Assembly: GCA_030704615.1 (NCBI GenBank)
Contig: CM060731.1
Coordinates: forward strand, 10,108,001-10,168,000
DNA: 60,000 nt
Reading direction: 5' to 3'
From: Takakia lepidozioides
Taxonomy: Eukaryota > Streptophyta > Takakiopsida > Takakiales > Takakiaceae
Shown here: positions 11,789-25,300 of the stretch, one piece after another
Position numbering within the stretch: the first letter of the stretch is position 1
Layout: every line of letters begins with the position of its first letter
Notes under the pieces: model-generated
Database searches by the model: none
Told to the model about the DNA's origin: nothing
What the model saw: the letters and a program-made list of their open reading frames with translations, nothing else
Position numbers and translations under genes: made by a program

Positions 11789-13334
11789 ATGCTGCAGGCA
11801 GATCTTGCTGAATTTATGTGCCCTTGGTAACAGTTAGAACACACAGGAATTTGACCTTACCGTGTTTTATACAGTTGTTGCTCACAGAAGTGCTTACGCA
11901 ACTTTGACGACATTCTGCAGGACAGCGGAGCCATATTGCAGGAACCATGACAGGAGTCACTTACTGACATCTCGATGACAATGCACGACCACTAAGCTAT
12001 CTAGCTTCACAAGGTTCTCTGGGGTGTTAATCTACCTAGGAGCACAGTGCTTTGACAAAAGGCATAGTGGGAAGTGCACATTGAATTGTACTGCATAACT
12101 TTCTGGAGGGCACCTTAGGGGATGCCAAATAGTGGGCTCATCCAGTCAATTTTTGTGTGCGTCCTTTCTGCCACTGGTAGAGCGGTCATGCTAGTCTACT
12201 TAGGGAAGGTTTATGTAACATAACTCACTGGCAAACTTAGTATCACCCCAACTTCCCATGCCTCCACAATGAAGAAGGCTTCTTCTGAGACTGAACAGGA
12301 GAGTGATGCCTATGCTTCTACTCACAAGACTCTCCTACATGTGTACTTGGATGTGCTGTGGTCTTAAAATTGGTGCAACTACCGATGAGATCCCGGCTCA
12401 ATTCTTGGACTCTAGCCTGTTCTATAAAAGAACAATGAGCATGTGACTTGTTTGATATTACAATGAGTGGAAAAGAATTTGCCGTTGCAAAAGTAGAAAC
12501 ATGTGCTCCTGGTTGACGGTTGAGGTTAACCCCCAAACGCCTAAGCGGCCATCCGATGTCCTCATGGTTTCACTTCAACACAAAGTTCTCGATAGATCCT
12601 CGACGGAGTCCAAAGCTGCAATATGCGGGCATCTGCAGGAAGATCTGCACTACCAGAGTGTCTACTGCGATGCAAACGCTATGTGGCAGGTGAGAGAGAT
12701 GAAGACAGGAAGGGCAAAGTGGATTGGGTTTCTTGCATGGAATGGGGTGTCCCATTGTATAAGCCTTAAGAAACAATGGTAGATACATCCATCCAAATGC
12801 TAGTACGCAGAGGAGAAATGGTGTTGGGAACGCTAGGGGAAAGGTTGGCACTAAAATACAAAGAGAAAATGAGCACTTGGGATTACGCTCTTACCGGTGT
12901 TGGTGGTGAAGGTGAGGGGGAATAGCGGAGCAACGATCGCCACAGTTGATCTGCGGAGGTTCATATTCATGGTACCTAGAGCAATCCTGAGCTTCCTGCT
13001 GACATTTAATGGAATCAAGCAGGGGGGCTGCTCAATATCACGATCCATTTCCCTCTTCACCCTTGTGTGGCATCCGGGAAGCTGTAATGACAGTCTCATC
13101 ACGAATCTCTTAAATCTGACGCCTGTGTGTATGAACATATAGCTGTCTTGCTTCGCAGAATCTGACCACGAGGGATGGTCTTGGACTCGGCTTCACTGAT
13201 TAGACGGAGTGTGGGAACCTCATTAAATTTTTTCGAACAAGGGGTAGCCACACCCCTCACTGTAACGCTTTGACAGAGGTAGCCAATGAGTTGAAGCAGG
13301 GATTTTTAGCCTTAGCTTTTGATCACTCATTGCA
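11789..13334. other. Intergenic between IMPACT and VPS35L genes
   Basis: No gene recognised. The open frame at 12501-12782 contains a stretch ending in a GTGAGA donor-like site at about 12689, but its translation is unknown to me. A sequence resembling a tRNA A-box (TGGTAGAGCGGTCA) occurs near 12174 without a matching B-box at the right distance. The 3' part presumably holds the VPS35L promoter. Confidence 0.4.
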
Positions 13335-16300
13335 ATGAAACTTCGGAAGAGGGATTACGAGAGCGAGGAGCTGGTAGGAGCACTCCAAAGGCAACCCACA
13401 AAAATCCACCCATTGAGCAATCAGACGGAAAATGGAGACAGGAGTTTGATCAGCCGGATCAGCGAAGAGAAAGGGTTAAATGGAGAGAAGATGGGCAATA
13501 AGGTTTCGGATCCACGCATTTCCCCATCGATCCAAGTAAGCATTGTAACGTGGGCCCTTAAACCCTATCAATTGACGTGATTCTCGGCAGTTCATAAACA
13601 GACAGTTTGATCCTATAGTAGTTTGATATCTGACTGAGAATCTGTCTATCGACCTTCGGATTCCGGAACCCAATTCCGTAGCGAAATTGTCAGCATGTCT
13701 CTTGACTCGCAAAAATGTGAGTGTATATTTCCCCCAGGGGGAAGTGAATTTGAACTGGTTGTGTTTAATTGTTAGAGACCTGTACTCATTGCTTGGAGTT
13801 GCAATTAGTGCTCCTGCACAGCCAACGACAGACTGACCTCAGCGTTAGTGTCGAAGGGGCGCCATGGAGACTGTTCTTTTATGCATGATGGCAGTGCTTT
13901 ATCCAATTAGTTCGGGTTTTCCTGATCTCCTCTGGAAAGCCCTTCACACAAGCATCAACTTGCTGTGTGTGAACTTCCCAGCAATTAGACCCCAACAGGG
14001 CCAGGGCTTTAGGCTTAGCCTCAAGATTTTGACAGTTGGAGGACAGAGGTGTAGGGACAACGTTCTTGATTCTCCTGAAGAGGGTCACTCTCTGGTGAGA
14101 ATATCCCAGACAATGTATCAGTAAAATGGAGATTGTCTTCAGGCTGCCCGCTCATCGGGCAATGACAATCTCCTCTTCCTCTCTGCATCTGTTTATTGTT
14201 CAAAAGTAGGCCTCCTGCCCCGAGTTTGAATTTCAGTCTAGTACCAAGGGAAGGTAGGCCCGTCAGGTCATCCTTAAGGTCGGCCATGTCACAGACTGGA
14301 AACAAGTTCAGGGAAGTTTTTATGCCTAACTTCATTCTCATTGGTCAGTCGTCAAGCGTCCCATATAGCAGGGGCAATTCTTCTGGGCTAACATTCAGAT
14401 ATTTGAAAATCTCTTCTACCCTTTTCCGCCAGGATATAACCTGTTTAACAGATGGTGTTACTTCCAAGAAATAGAGTTGATTATCCTAGGGTATCTGTTA
14501 TTTTTTGACTTGCAATTCAACTGACCCCACCATCTGACCTTGAACTCATCATGTCAAGAGCTTAAGGGAGGTATTCCAAACTCGTCCCGAATAGCCACGT
14601 TAGCTGTTCTATATGCTGACATGCTCTCTTTGAGCACCGCAACCTGAATGTATTCTAGAGGCTTAGCATGGTTGGAGTTATCTATCCACACAGGAGATGA
14701 GTATTCCAAGGCAGGCCTGACAATGTTGCAGAGCATGGTTCACTATTAATCCCTCTGCAATGGAAAATTTAATGAGACCCAAAGCTTGCGTTTAGCTGGA
14801 CTTTCGTTCTTTTTCCCTAACCTCAATAATCTGGCTTAGGTTGGAGATCTGGGGTCTAGAGGTTTTTCTATGAGGGTCAGGCGGGTCTTGGAGAAATAGG
14901 GACTGTGTCGACCACATCTCCCTTGAGACGGGTGCTTATTATCCTACAAAATAGCTTGCCAACTGCGCTAAGAGTGTGATGCCATGATAGTTACCAGGCT
15001 CTTCTCTGTCACCTTTCTTTTGCAGATTAACAATGACACCTGCTCTCCAACAAAAGGAATCATGGTTAAAGAGGAGGGCAGATGTTATATAGCTTCCATA
15101 ATCTCAGAAGAACTGGTGGGCGGTTGTATCTCTTTGTGGTAAGATAGGGAGAGAGAGTGAGATAGAGAGAGGCAAAGGGACACAAGGATGGACACTTGTC
15201 TGAGAAGTTGAGATGGTTGTTCCTGCAAAGCCGTGTAATAAAGAGTAATTCTTACACTGCATGCCTGGGAAACAGAAGGTGAATGGAGGACTCCAAATGA
15301 AAGAGATGGCCTTTGATGATCCATTAAGGGGGTTATCCCTCCAGACCGCCGCTGTATCAACAGATGACGCACTGACGCCCAAAGCAAGAGGTTCACGGCG
15401 GGTGATAAAGGGGGGATCTGATGAGCTTGCGGATTCAGTGGCCTCTGAATGGTCGTCATACAAGGCCTCTATCATGCAGCGATTTGCCTCCACTGGCACC
15501 ATCACTGTCTCTACTGTGGGTTACTCTCCTTTACTTGCCCTTAAACCTAATGCATCCGTGCTGTTAGGAGAGGATGCTTTCTTGGGGTTGGTGGGGATAA
15601 GGGTAGGCATCTGTTTCAGCAGTGCACCATTAGGGCCTCTCATTGTGTGTACTCATACTTGGAAGGAGTAATTCTGTGACAAAGGTAAATTGCTTTCTCT
15701 CTCATCCTTGTCTCCCATGTGTGTTAGTTAGGTGGGCTCCTTTCCTGTGCTGGAATGGAATTAAACTTAGTAAGTGCCCCATGAAAACTCTTGTACTGGG
15801 TTATGAAGTGTATGATGGTTCTGGAAGTTGCAAATGGAAATCCTACAGCTCACTGTGGCTTGAAGATCGCATGACTGGTTCCAGGATTGGTAGAACACCA
15901 TGGGATTATGTTTTCCGGGATACGTCATAGTCAAGATTTGCAGCAGCGGTATCGTGGTGTGACTTTGTGCTATGTTGGAGTAGTACAAATACAGGAGAGA
16001 TAAACAATTTGTCTGAAGTCCATCTCCCTAGTCCAAATTCATATGCAGATCTTGACTTGATTGTGATGCAGACCTTCGACATCATTTCAAAGGAGCCCAA
16101 AGGTCTGCTTCTTTTATCCTCACAAGATGTTGTCCTTTGTCTAAGGTTGTGCTGTTTTTCCTGCTTCACACTGTTGGTTGGTAAGCGAGCGGTGAAGAGA
16201 TTAGTACTGTAATTGGGCAAGGTGAATGGGTCAGGAGTGTATGAGGTACAAGCCCTACTGGAGACACCTGCCAGGGAATAGTCACTCACTGAGCTTTAAT

Positions 16301-19300
16301 ATAAGGCAATCATCAGGTTAATGTTAAGACTAGCAGATACAACATCACTGGCATGATCGTTCTCCACCAGTTTCAACGTGTGCTGGCGAGGGCTATTAGT
16401 AGGACTTTAAGATAAGCAAATGCAACATCACTGGTATGGTGGTTCTCAAGAATGGCGGGATTCGTCATACGACATGGACTATCTATGAAGAATCTGCCAC
16501 AAGATGTCATCCAGGACAGAAACAGGTGGATTAGAGAGGATCTATGACAGATGCCTGTGTTATGGGCATTGAACCAGTGAGCCAGCTCAAACCAAATCAA
16601 CATTTTCCATAGACAGTTTCATAGTTACCAGAAATAACCATATCATTATGCCTTTCTACCTCTGCACTAAGCACTTCACATGTCTCACATCTTCTGAATC
16701 AAGACAGGCGGATGGAGTCAAACACTTGTGTAGCTAGGTTTGTCCAAGTGGAGAAAGAACACCATTCGGTTTCTGCTGTAGATACTGGGACATCGATACT
16801 ATGTCTTTCCAGAGACGATTATCGTTTGCAGAATGCCTTCTGCTTGTTGTGCCTACATTAGGTTCTCTATCTCCAAGGAACATCTGTATTTTGATGAATT
16901 TTGCTGCTCTTATAGTTCTAATGTCCTTCTGGGCATCCACTAATTTCTTTTCTGCTTGTACTTCTCGTTCTTCTTTTTCTTCTTCTTCTCTCTTGTTTTC
17001 GCAGTTCCCCCACTGTGCTTCCAGTGGATGTAATATATGTTCAAGATTGTGCTTCTTGGCATCCCTCTAAATAATCCAGCTTGTCCTCCAGTTCAATGTA
17101 TCCCTTTCTCTCAATTCTGTATTTTGTTGGTGTAGGACAGAAGAAATCAGTCACAGCTGCCCATTTAGAGGAGCTGGAGGATCCAAACAAAGAGGCCCGT
17201 GAAGAAGTAAAAATTATTTCACAGCAAGAATATGTGACTCGCCTGCGTGAATTGAATGATGAGATTGCCCATGCCTGGATTAACAATGAGCGTGTTGCAG
17301 CCCTGAGGCTGACCATCAAGGTTAGCCATTATTCTACCCTGAATTTCCTGCAGAAAGGATATCTTCTTGACTAACTAGTTTTTTTCTTGTAGGTGCTCCT
17401 CGTGGAGTAAATCTCACATCCAACCATCTGAAAGATGATATTTAAAGTAATGATTTAGGACTTTTGTCCGAAAATTGCTTGGGTATGGAAGTGTGGCTCT
17501 CAGAGGGGTGCATTTAAAGTTGAAAATAAACCTGTATCCTTGTTTAGTAGTGGCTCTTTCGTACTTTTGAAGCTGCTTGTGGACGTAGAGAGGTTGGTAA
17601 GACAAAGAAGGAAGGAGTAGGGGGGGATAGCTGAAAATCTGTATGGGAGCCCTTTAGGGTGTAGCATCTTTCTTTCTTTCTGCGGACATTATAAAGTTCC
17701 ATTTCATTTCATCTTTCTTTTAAAAGAGTATTGCTCAAGTGGGAATCAAGGTTAGCCATACTAATTGATATTTTCCCTTCTACTAATGCGTTGGCAGGTG
17801 GCCAGGCTCCTGATGGATACATCAGTCCCACAATTCTATCCTACTCTCTTTGTGCTGGTAACAGATGTCATGGACACAGTCGGGAACTTGGTGTGGAATC
17901 GAATCAAGAAGAAAGCAGAGATTGATGATGCTGGCAATTTGATAGCCACATTACCAGGTATTGCATGCCTACATAGATCAACAGGTGTCAGGGTTGAAAA
18001 GACATGTTTGGCTGTGTTCGCTGTAACCTTGTGATACACCTGGGCACCTGTTACATCCACACTGAGTTGTGATGGACTGAATAGAACCAATCGGCAAGTC
18101 TTAGGTGCACAATGCAGCGAGTCACTGTTCAGGTTCTAAGCTGCAACTATTTGTACAGCTCCTATCAAGGAAAGAGGTTCATGGAAGCACTACTGCTACC
18201 AGGATGATCATGGTGCTTGGTCAGAGACCTTGTGATGATCTCTTTGCCCAGCAGATCCTTCTTCATGTAGTTTCTTTCCTGTCTTCTTGTTAAATGCGAA
18301 ATAGTTCAGCTAAAGATGACCCCAGTTTGAACTAAGCTTAGCATCAATTACTCAATATATTTGTTCTCATACTATCCACCTACCTGAATTGGAAGGAAGC
18401 AAATAACTTCATAAACAGACACAGAGGGAAGTGAGAGAAACCTCTGGTGTTCACAAAGATGATAGGTTGGGTGGTTTGTTGGAGTTCATACTTCTTCCTT
18501 TTTGGTTTCTCTCCAGTGAATTTCACAGAAAGTGATGTCCGGCAAGAGGCGAAGGACACGTGCAACAACTGGTTCTACAAAATAGGATGCATTCGGGAGC
18601 TTCTTCCCCGCATGTAAGTTTGCCAGTTGAATTGTGTCTTCAGCAGCAAGTTTACTGTTTTGAAAATGCTCTTGTGGGCTTCTCAGAATGTCAAACTTAC
18701 ACTTAATTTTGATTAAAACTTCCAGGACTGGAACTGCTGCTGGCTGGTCTTGCCTGACCTGGCCTCTTTATTCCTTTGTTTTGTGTACTTTACCTTCATT
18801 ATCATGGGCTTCCTTTTGCTCCATGCAAAGTGGGTGGCCTGAAAGCTACGGCCAGCACATGACGTTGGGGAAGGCTGTAAATTAGCATGATGTAAGTGGT
18901 CCTTGGAACTTGGTCATTGGTACAGCTATTTGGAGATTGCAATTTTGCGATGTGTGCATTTTTTGGAGAGGGACCCACCTGTTGCCTCATTTCAACGGTT
19001 AACAATGATGATGCGTGGCTTGTCGGATCCCTTGGCTTCTGCATACGCCCACCTCTATCTTGCTCGCCGTGGTCAAGCTCTTTTGCCCGTAGATACAGGT
19101 ACCAGCTTTAGCCCTCTTAGCCGAAGCTGCCCTATCACATGGTGATGGAAATTGTCCATAAATTGTCCATAGATACAACTTTCGTAGTTGTCATGATCCG
19201 CCAGGTCACACTTCTTAATCCTTTTCCAATTTTCATGGAAGTACGTTTTCTTCCCTGCCTCTTCCCTCTCTGTGGGTGTCTACTCAGGCCCGTCTGATGC

Positions 19301-22300
19301 GTTGAAAAGTTATGGGGCACTTATGAGCTTTTTGCAGTTACCAGTTCCAGCTGCAATTCCTCAAAGCCACCGAGGTTTTCTCTCCCTTCCCTGTATAATA
19401 TACACCAATTCCAACAGTCTGTTGTCACTGGGAAGAGACAGAGGCATCACTTTCATGAGGGCTCGATGAATTTTGGTCTATACTTTATTGATTGGTATCT
19501 TTTTCATGGTTGGATCTCTTCTAAATGCACTTATATCCTACGGTATCAACTCATAATAGATGTTTGTGGACATCTCCATAACGAGTTTGTTAGCAAAGGA
19601 TTGCTATGACTACTCACCTGAGGATTTGTCTCCATGGTGATCAATAGGCCATTCCTTATTGGGACCAAATAGAGATTCTCCCCTATAACTAGATTGGACA
19701 GCTCTAGGGTCTCATCCTTGTCCACTTGCTTTGTAATTGGAAACTTGGCTATTGGGAGATTCCAGTGAGAACTTTTTCTGTGATTGTTTTGTCTTGTTGT
19801 GTTCTTCCAGGTTACTTGATCAATGGTCTCAATGATTACCTGGTACTCTTCCGGCGGGTTCTTTCCGGCGAGTTTGACAAGCACATCAGCAATTCTGGGG
19901 TTGATCGCCGACTTTATGTCACATTGGTTGAGCCAGTTATTGAGTGGATGATGCTATGCATTTTTAAGCATGCAAATCAGGTTTTCTACCTCTCTCTCTC
20001 TGGGCGAATTGATGCTTGTGTGAAGGGCTTTCTAGAGGATATCTGGAAAACCCGAACTAATTGTCTTTATCAAGGTAAGTCGCACTACCGGAGTGAACCC
20101 CTCACAAGGGAGTGTCTGTTCCCTTTCGTTCCGCCTAAACTGGGTGCGGGGTCTATCGCCACAAGGCTATGTCAAACAACGTCTTATGAGTACATTCTCT
20201 GGGCTCCCTCTGGGCTACGGCAAATAACGTCCCATGAGTACGTTTTCTCTCTGGGCTCATTGTGGGCGTTTGATCAACAGAATGTACTCATGAGACGTTT
20301 TTTGCCGTAGCCTTGCCGCCATTGACAAGCTTTCATGATAGCTACTAGAGCAGAGCCACTAGAGCAAACGTCTATAAGGACGTTCGGTGTCTTTTGATTT
20401 GTTTCTTTTGGATGAAGTTAGTCTCAGAACTTCCCTGAACTTGTTTCCAGTTTGTGGTATGGGTGAGGACCTTAAGGGGATCTGAAGTGCCTACCTTCCC
20501 TCGGCACTGGACTGAAATTTAAACTCAGGGTGGGGAGTCTACCTTGAGCAACAAACAAATGCAGAGAGGAAGAGATTGTCAATACTGGATGTGCGGATAG
20601 CCTGAAGACAATATTCGTTTTTTCATACAATGTCTGGGGCACTCACGTGAGAGAGCGACCCTCTTCAGGACCATCAAGAACATAGTCCCTGGACCTCTTT
20701 TCACCAACTTTGAGAAATCTTGAGGGTGAGCCAAAGCCCTGGTCCTGTTGGGGTCTAATTGCTGAGCAGCTCACACACAGCAGATTGATGCTTGTGTGAA
20801 TGGATTTCTTGAGGAATTCTGGAAAGCCTGAACCAGTATTTTTATACAAAGGTAAGTCCCACTACCCACCCAAACCAGGCGTGGGGTCTATGGCAACAAG
20901 GCTACAGGAAACAACATCTCTTGAGCACATTCTTTTGATTGTGTCTTTTGCCATTTCTTTTTTGTTGCTTGTAGGCCCCCTGCCAACACCTTGGAAAAGG
21001 GTTTCCCGCGCATATCATGTATAACTTGTGCTCCAGCCATTGATATCGCAATTTTAAGGTGGGCATTGATGTTTTGCTTAAATGAAGAAGAGATATCCCT
21101 GTGGCGATGATGCGCAGGAGGAGTTGGCACATGTGCTCCATGCCTTTGGAGAGCGACAACCCTTTGGCCTCAAACCAGGAGCTGCTAATGCTGTTCAAGA
21201 TGGCCTGGACCCAGTTTCAGTTGTGGTGCACTATTTGCTGAAGCAGTTACCAGCAACGTACGTGGGTAATGATGCCTTGAATCTTTCAAGGATGGTCAGA
21301 AGCTCACACGACCTTTCATTGCCTCAAGTGAGACCCCATTTTATGTCATTTTCCAGGTGCTCTTTGGATGGTGATTTACTTTTTAAATGTAGCCCTCAGT
21401 TTGTGCCACATGTTTTCGCATAGTGAAGCAATTTCTTATCAACAAGTGCAGAGGGAGAGAGGGAGAGGGAATAGGGATTGTGTGATTTCACACCACGGTC
21501 TGTTTCTTTCTTGCATGCTCACGGACTCAATTGTACTGTCCTCAGTTCTTATCAGTGTTGTGCCCTTGGCAGTATTTGAATTACAGGTTGCTAGGGATGA
21601 TGCTCTGTGAGTGCTGCCCACCAAGGGAATTACGGCTGTCTGTCCTCAATGATGTTTGGAAGGTGAGTCGATCTGGATCAGGATGTCGTATATGACATTA
21701 GAGATATTCACCCTGGTAGTGTTAATCCATGGTTTTGTAAGCTGTTTAGATACTGTGCCAATCTGCTGATGTGCAGTAATATCTGGCTTCTACATAATGT
21801 TATCCGTCCGATCGAAAGGTTTTACTGGCCATAAGAAGTACAGATTGAGATGGCCAGGAGTAGTTTGTCCAACAACGTTTGAAAATTGAAGTGAAGATCT
21901 GAGATTAAGCAGGTATCCATCACATTTGACTGATTTAGCTGACCAAGACCAAGTACATGCAAATTTCAAACTTTGCTTTCTGAAAATTTAATCCGTTACC
22001 CAGAAAGCGAAACTGGATCCATGGTGCACTGATACTCTACTCTACATTGTGTTCATTGTCATCTCCCTCCAGTCCCACCCCTCCTTCATTTCCTGCTTTC
22101 TCCTCATATTGCCTAGGGTCCTCTGCTTACATGATTATGGCAAGTCATATGATTCCATCTCTCCCGTAAAACATGTCGCAATTGTGCTGCAGGTGGTCAT
22201 GAAGTACACAGATCTGGTAGAATATTTGACAGTGGCTGATGTGTTCCTTGACTACGTACTTCAAAGTTGCTCAGTAAGTGGTCTTGCAAGGCTTATTTCT

Positions 22301-25300
22301 GTTGAATTGCCAGAAGCCATAGCAGTCACTGACTTCTGAAGACTGGGTGGCGCACAGATTTCCATTAGTACCAGCTAGATTGACAAGTTCTTCATCATTT
22401 TGTAAAGTGTCTTTCCTGATTCCAAGCAAAGCAGGGCTGGTAACAGACAATGCAGGGGTAAGGATGTAGGGAGCGAGAATTTTGCAGTGGGGGAAAGAGA
22501 CAGAGAGCCTTTTTTTGTCTTCTAAAATGAGAGCTGACTGTGTCATCAAAGACAGGAAATGGAGTTGAATATAATGCTGAGGGACATTCTCAAGCACTTG
22601 CGCAAGGGTGTTGTCAACGACACAGTGCTTGCATTGCTGGAATCAATAGTGTTCAAGCTGATTACGCACTATACGGATCTTACGCAAGTTCTGAACCTGG
22701 TCAGGATCTTTTCCTAAATGGTGTTCAGTTCAGCAGAATGGGCTACAAGATTTCCCCCTAATTTATAAAATCCTTTTGTCATCAAAGATAGCTTGCATAT
22801 ATTTAGGGTCACCTTCCTCACTGTGACGACATTATAATTACACCTTCCGTGAATCATACTCTAAATCAAGTGAAAGGAATAATAGAGACCTCTTTACCTT
22901 CTCGGCCAGTAGATGCTACTTTTAAGACCAATATGGGCCAGTCAGCCTGATACTCAGTGGGTAGGGCACTGTTTGTAGATGATTTATTGACTACGCCTTT
23001 TAAGGGTGTGTCATAGCCCGGCAACAATCAAAGATACAGCTTCTCTCCCTCTCCCTAAGTTTAACCCAGGCTTGTCCTTTCGCAGTCACACATTGTGGAA
23101 ATTTTGGATATGTTTTGTGGGGACACTCGCCTTTCTGTCTACAAGCGCATTTTGTCCTCTGTCTCCAGGCAAGTTTTTCTGTCTCATATGGTTCTTTAGT
23201 CAATGCTTAGTCTTCCAGCTGACATGTTTTGATGCAGCTCTGGTTAACAGAGTGGCAGGTGCATGGATCTGGAAGTGGTGACAAATCAGAGGGAAAAAGT
23301 TTGAAAAGTTGATACAAGATGTAGGAGATTGAAAGAAGGCTTTTGAATGATCACACTCTGTATGAACTTAAATTCATGCACAGTCTAATGAGTATGTTTT
23401 CGTCCAGGAGCAACCAGAGAGTTCGAGACCCAGTGACCCGGCACTTTCTCTTTGAGCAAGCCCAGGTGCTACATGATTCACTAGATAGCTTGAGCAGTGA
23501 TGATGACCGCCGTCAAATTACACGCGTCATTGCTCGATTCGTGCAGCTGGTATGGCGTCAAAAAGTGTGTTGCAGTGATGTAATAAAAAAGCAAGAACCG
23601 AAAGAGCAGAAGTGTAGCAAACAACAACTAACGAATGGGCAGGAGGGCCTAAGGGCCCGATTGAAACATCATAAATCAAGAGAAATGAAATGAAATGGTG
23701 CTTCATAAATCAAGAGAGAGAGAGAGTATACTCAGAAGACGTTGTTTGCCATAGCTGAGAGAGACAGAGAGAAGTACTCATAAGATGTTGTTTGCCATAC
23801 CCTTCTGGCCGTTGACCCCGGAGCGGAACACAAAGGGACAAAAACTACCTTTGTCAGGGGCTGACGCCGGTAGTATGACTTACCTTGAAACAGACAACTG
23901 ATCCGAGTTCTCCAGATATCCTCTAGAAATCCCTTCACACAAACATCAATCTGCTGTGTGTGATCCTGCCCAATAACTAGATCCCAAAAGGGCTTGGACG
24001 TTAGGCCCAGCTTCGAGCTTCTCAAAGTTGGTAAACACAGGTACAGGAACAATTCCCTTGATGGACTTGAAGAGGGTGTCTCCTTGGTGAGAGTACCCAG
24101 GTCAATGAATCAGAAAGTGGATAATGTCTTCAGTTTGCCCACACAATGGGCATTCTGCAATCCCTGTTTCCTCTCTGCGCCTGTTTGCTGTTCGAAGGTA
24201 GGCTTCCTGCCCTGAGTTTGAATGCATCATTTTCGTCAGACTATTTCCTGGCAACAGACATGGCTTTGGAAACTTCAGCCTCTAAGTCAGGTTTATCCAG
24301 CAGGGTCATGGTTTGCGGATTTAGATTCAGATCCTTGAAAATCTCTTCTACCCTCTTCCGCTAGGACTTAGCCTGTTTGACAGGGCGCTCCTGCTTCGAA
24401 GATATATTGTCGACTAATCTAGGACATCTGGTATTAGTCATATGTTGCAGCTGACCCCACCATTTGACCTTGAATTCATCATGTTGGGTGCTTAAGGGAG
24501 GAATTCCAAACTCACCCCGAACAGCGACATTAGCTGTTTTGGAGCATGCTGACATGCACTCTTTGAGCACCCCCACCTGAATGGATTCTAGAGACTTGGC
24601 CTGGTTGGAGTTATCAACCCACACAGCAGATGCTAGGCTTAATAAAGTGGCAAAGCATGGTTTTTTCTACTTCAGAGTTGATCCCTCTGCAGTGGAAAAA
24701 TTAGTGAGACCCAGCACTTTGCACTTGTCAGATTGAATCACTTTCTGTATGTGCGCTTCCCAATTACAGTTGGACGAAAACTCAATGCCAAGGTATGTGT
24801 AGGAAGGGAGGACGGGAATCTCTTGGCTTCCCCACTGCCACTTGAGGTCACCTCCTCCCTCCCCACGCCACCACTGCGCATTTACTGACATTAACCTCTA
24901 GCCCCAAAGGTCAAAGTATCTCTTCTTGCAATCAATCAACTCCTGAAGATTGGATGGAGTCTCCCTATGCCTGCGAAGTCATCCGCGAACACAACGGCTG
25001 GTATGGTTGCATCACCCACCCTTAACCCAAATCCCTCACTTTCCATCGAGAAGTTGATTGATGAAAACATCGAAGAGCAGTGGGGAGAGGGTACATCCTT
25101 GAGCTCTTAAGAGAGAGAGATGTACTCATAAGACGCTGTTTGCCGTAGCCTTGAGGCCATTGACCCCTCGCTCAGTTTGAGCGGAACACAAAGGGACAGA
25201 AACTACCTTTGTCAGGGGCTGACACCGCTAGTATGACTTACCTTGGAACATACAATTGATCCAAATTTTCCACATATCCTCTATCCCGTACACAAGCATC

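Noticed and set aside
12160-12240. tRNA-like A-box TGGTAGAGCGGTCA
   Set aside because: No acceptor stem pairing and no B-box at the expected distance; not a tRNA and too little to call a SINE.
22948-23020. CTCAGTGGGTAGGGCAC resembling a tRNA D-arm
   Set aside because: No T-arm consensus follows and the stems cannot be folded.
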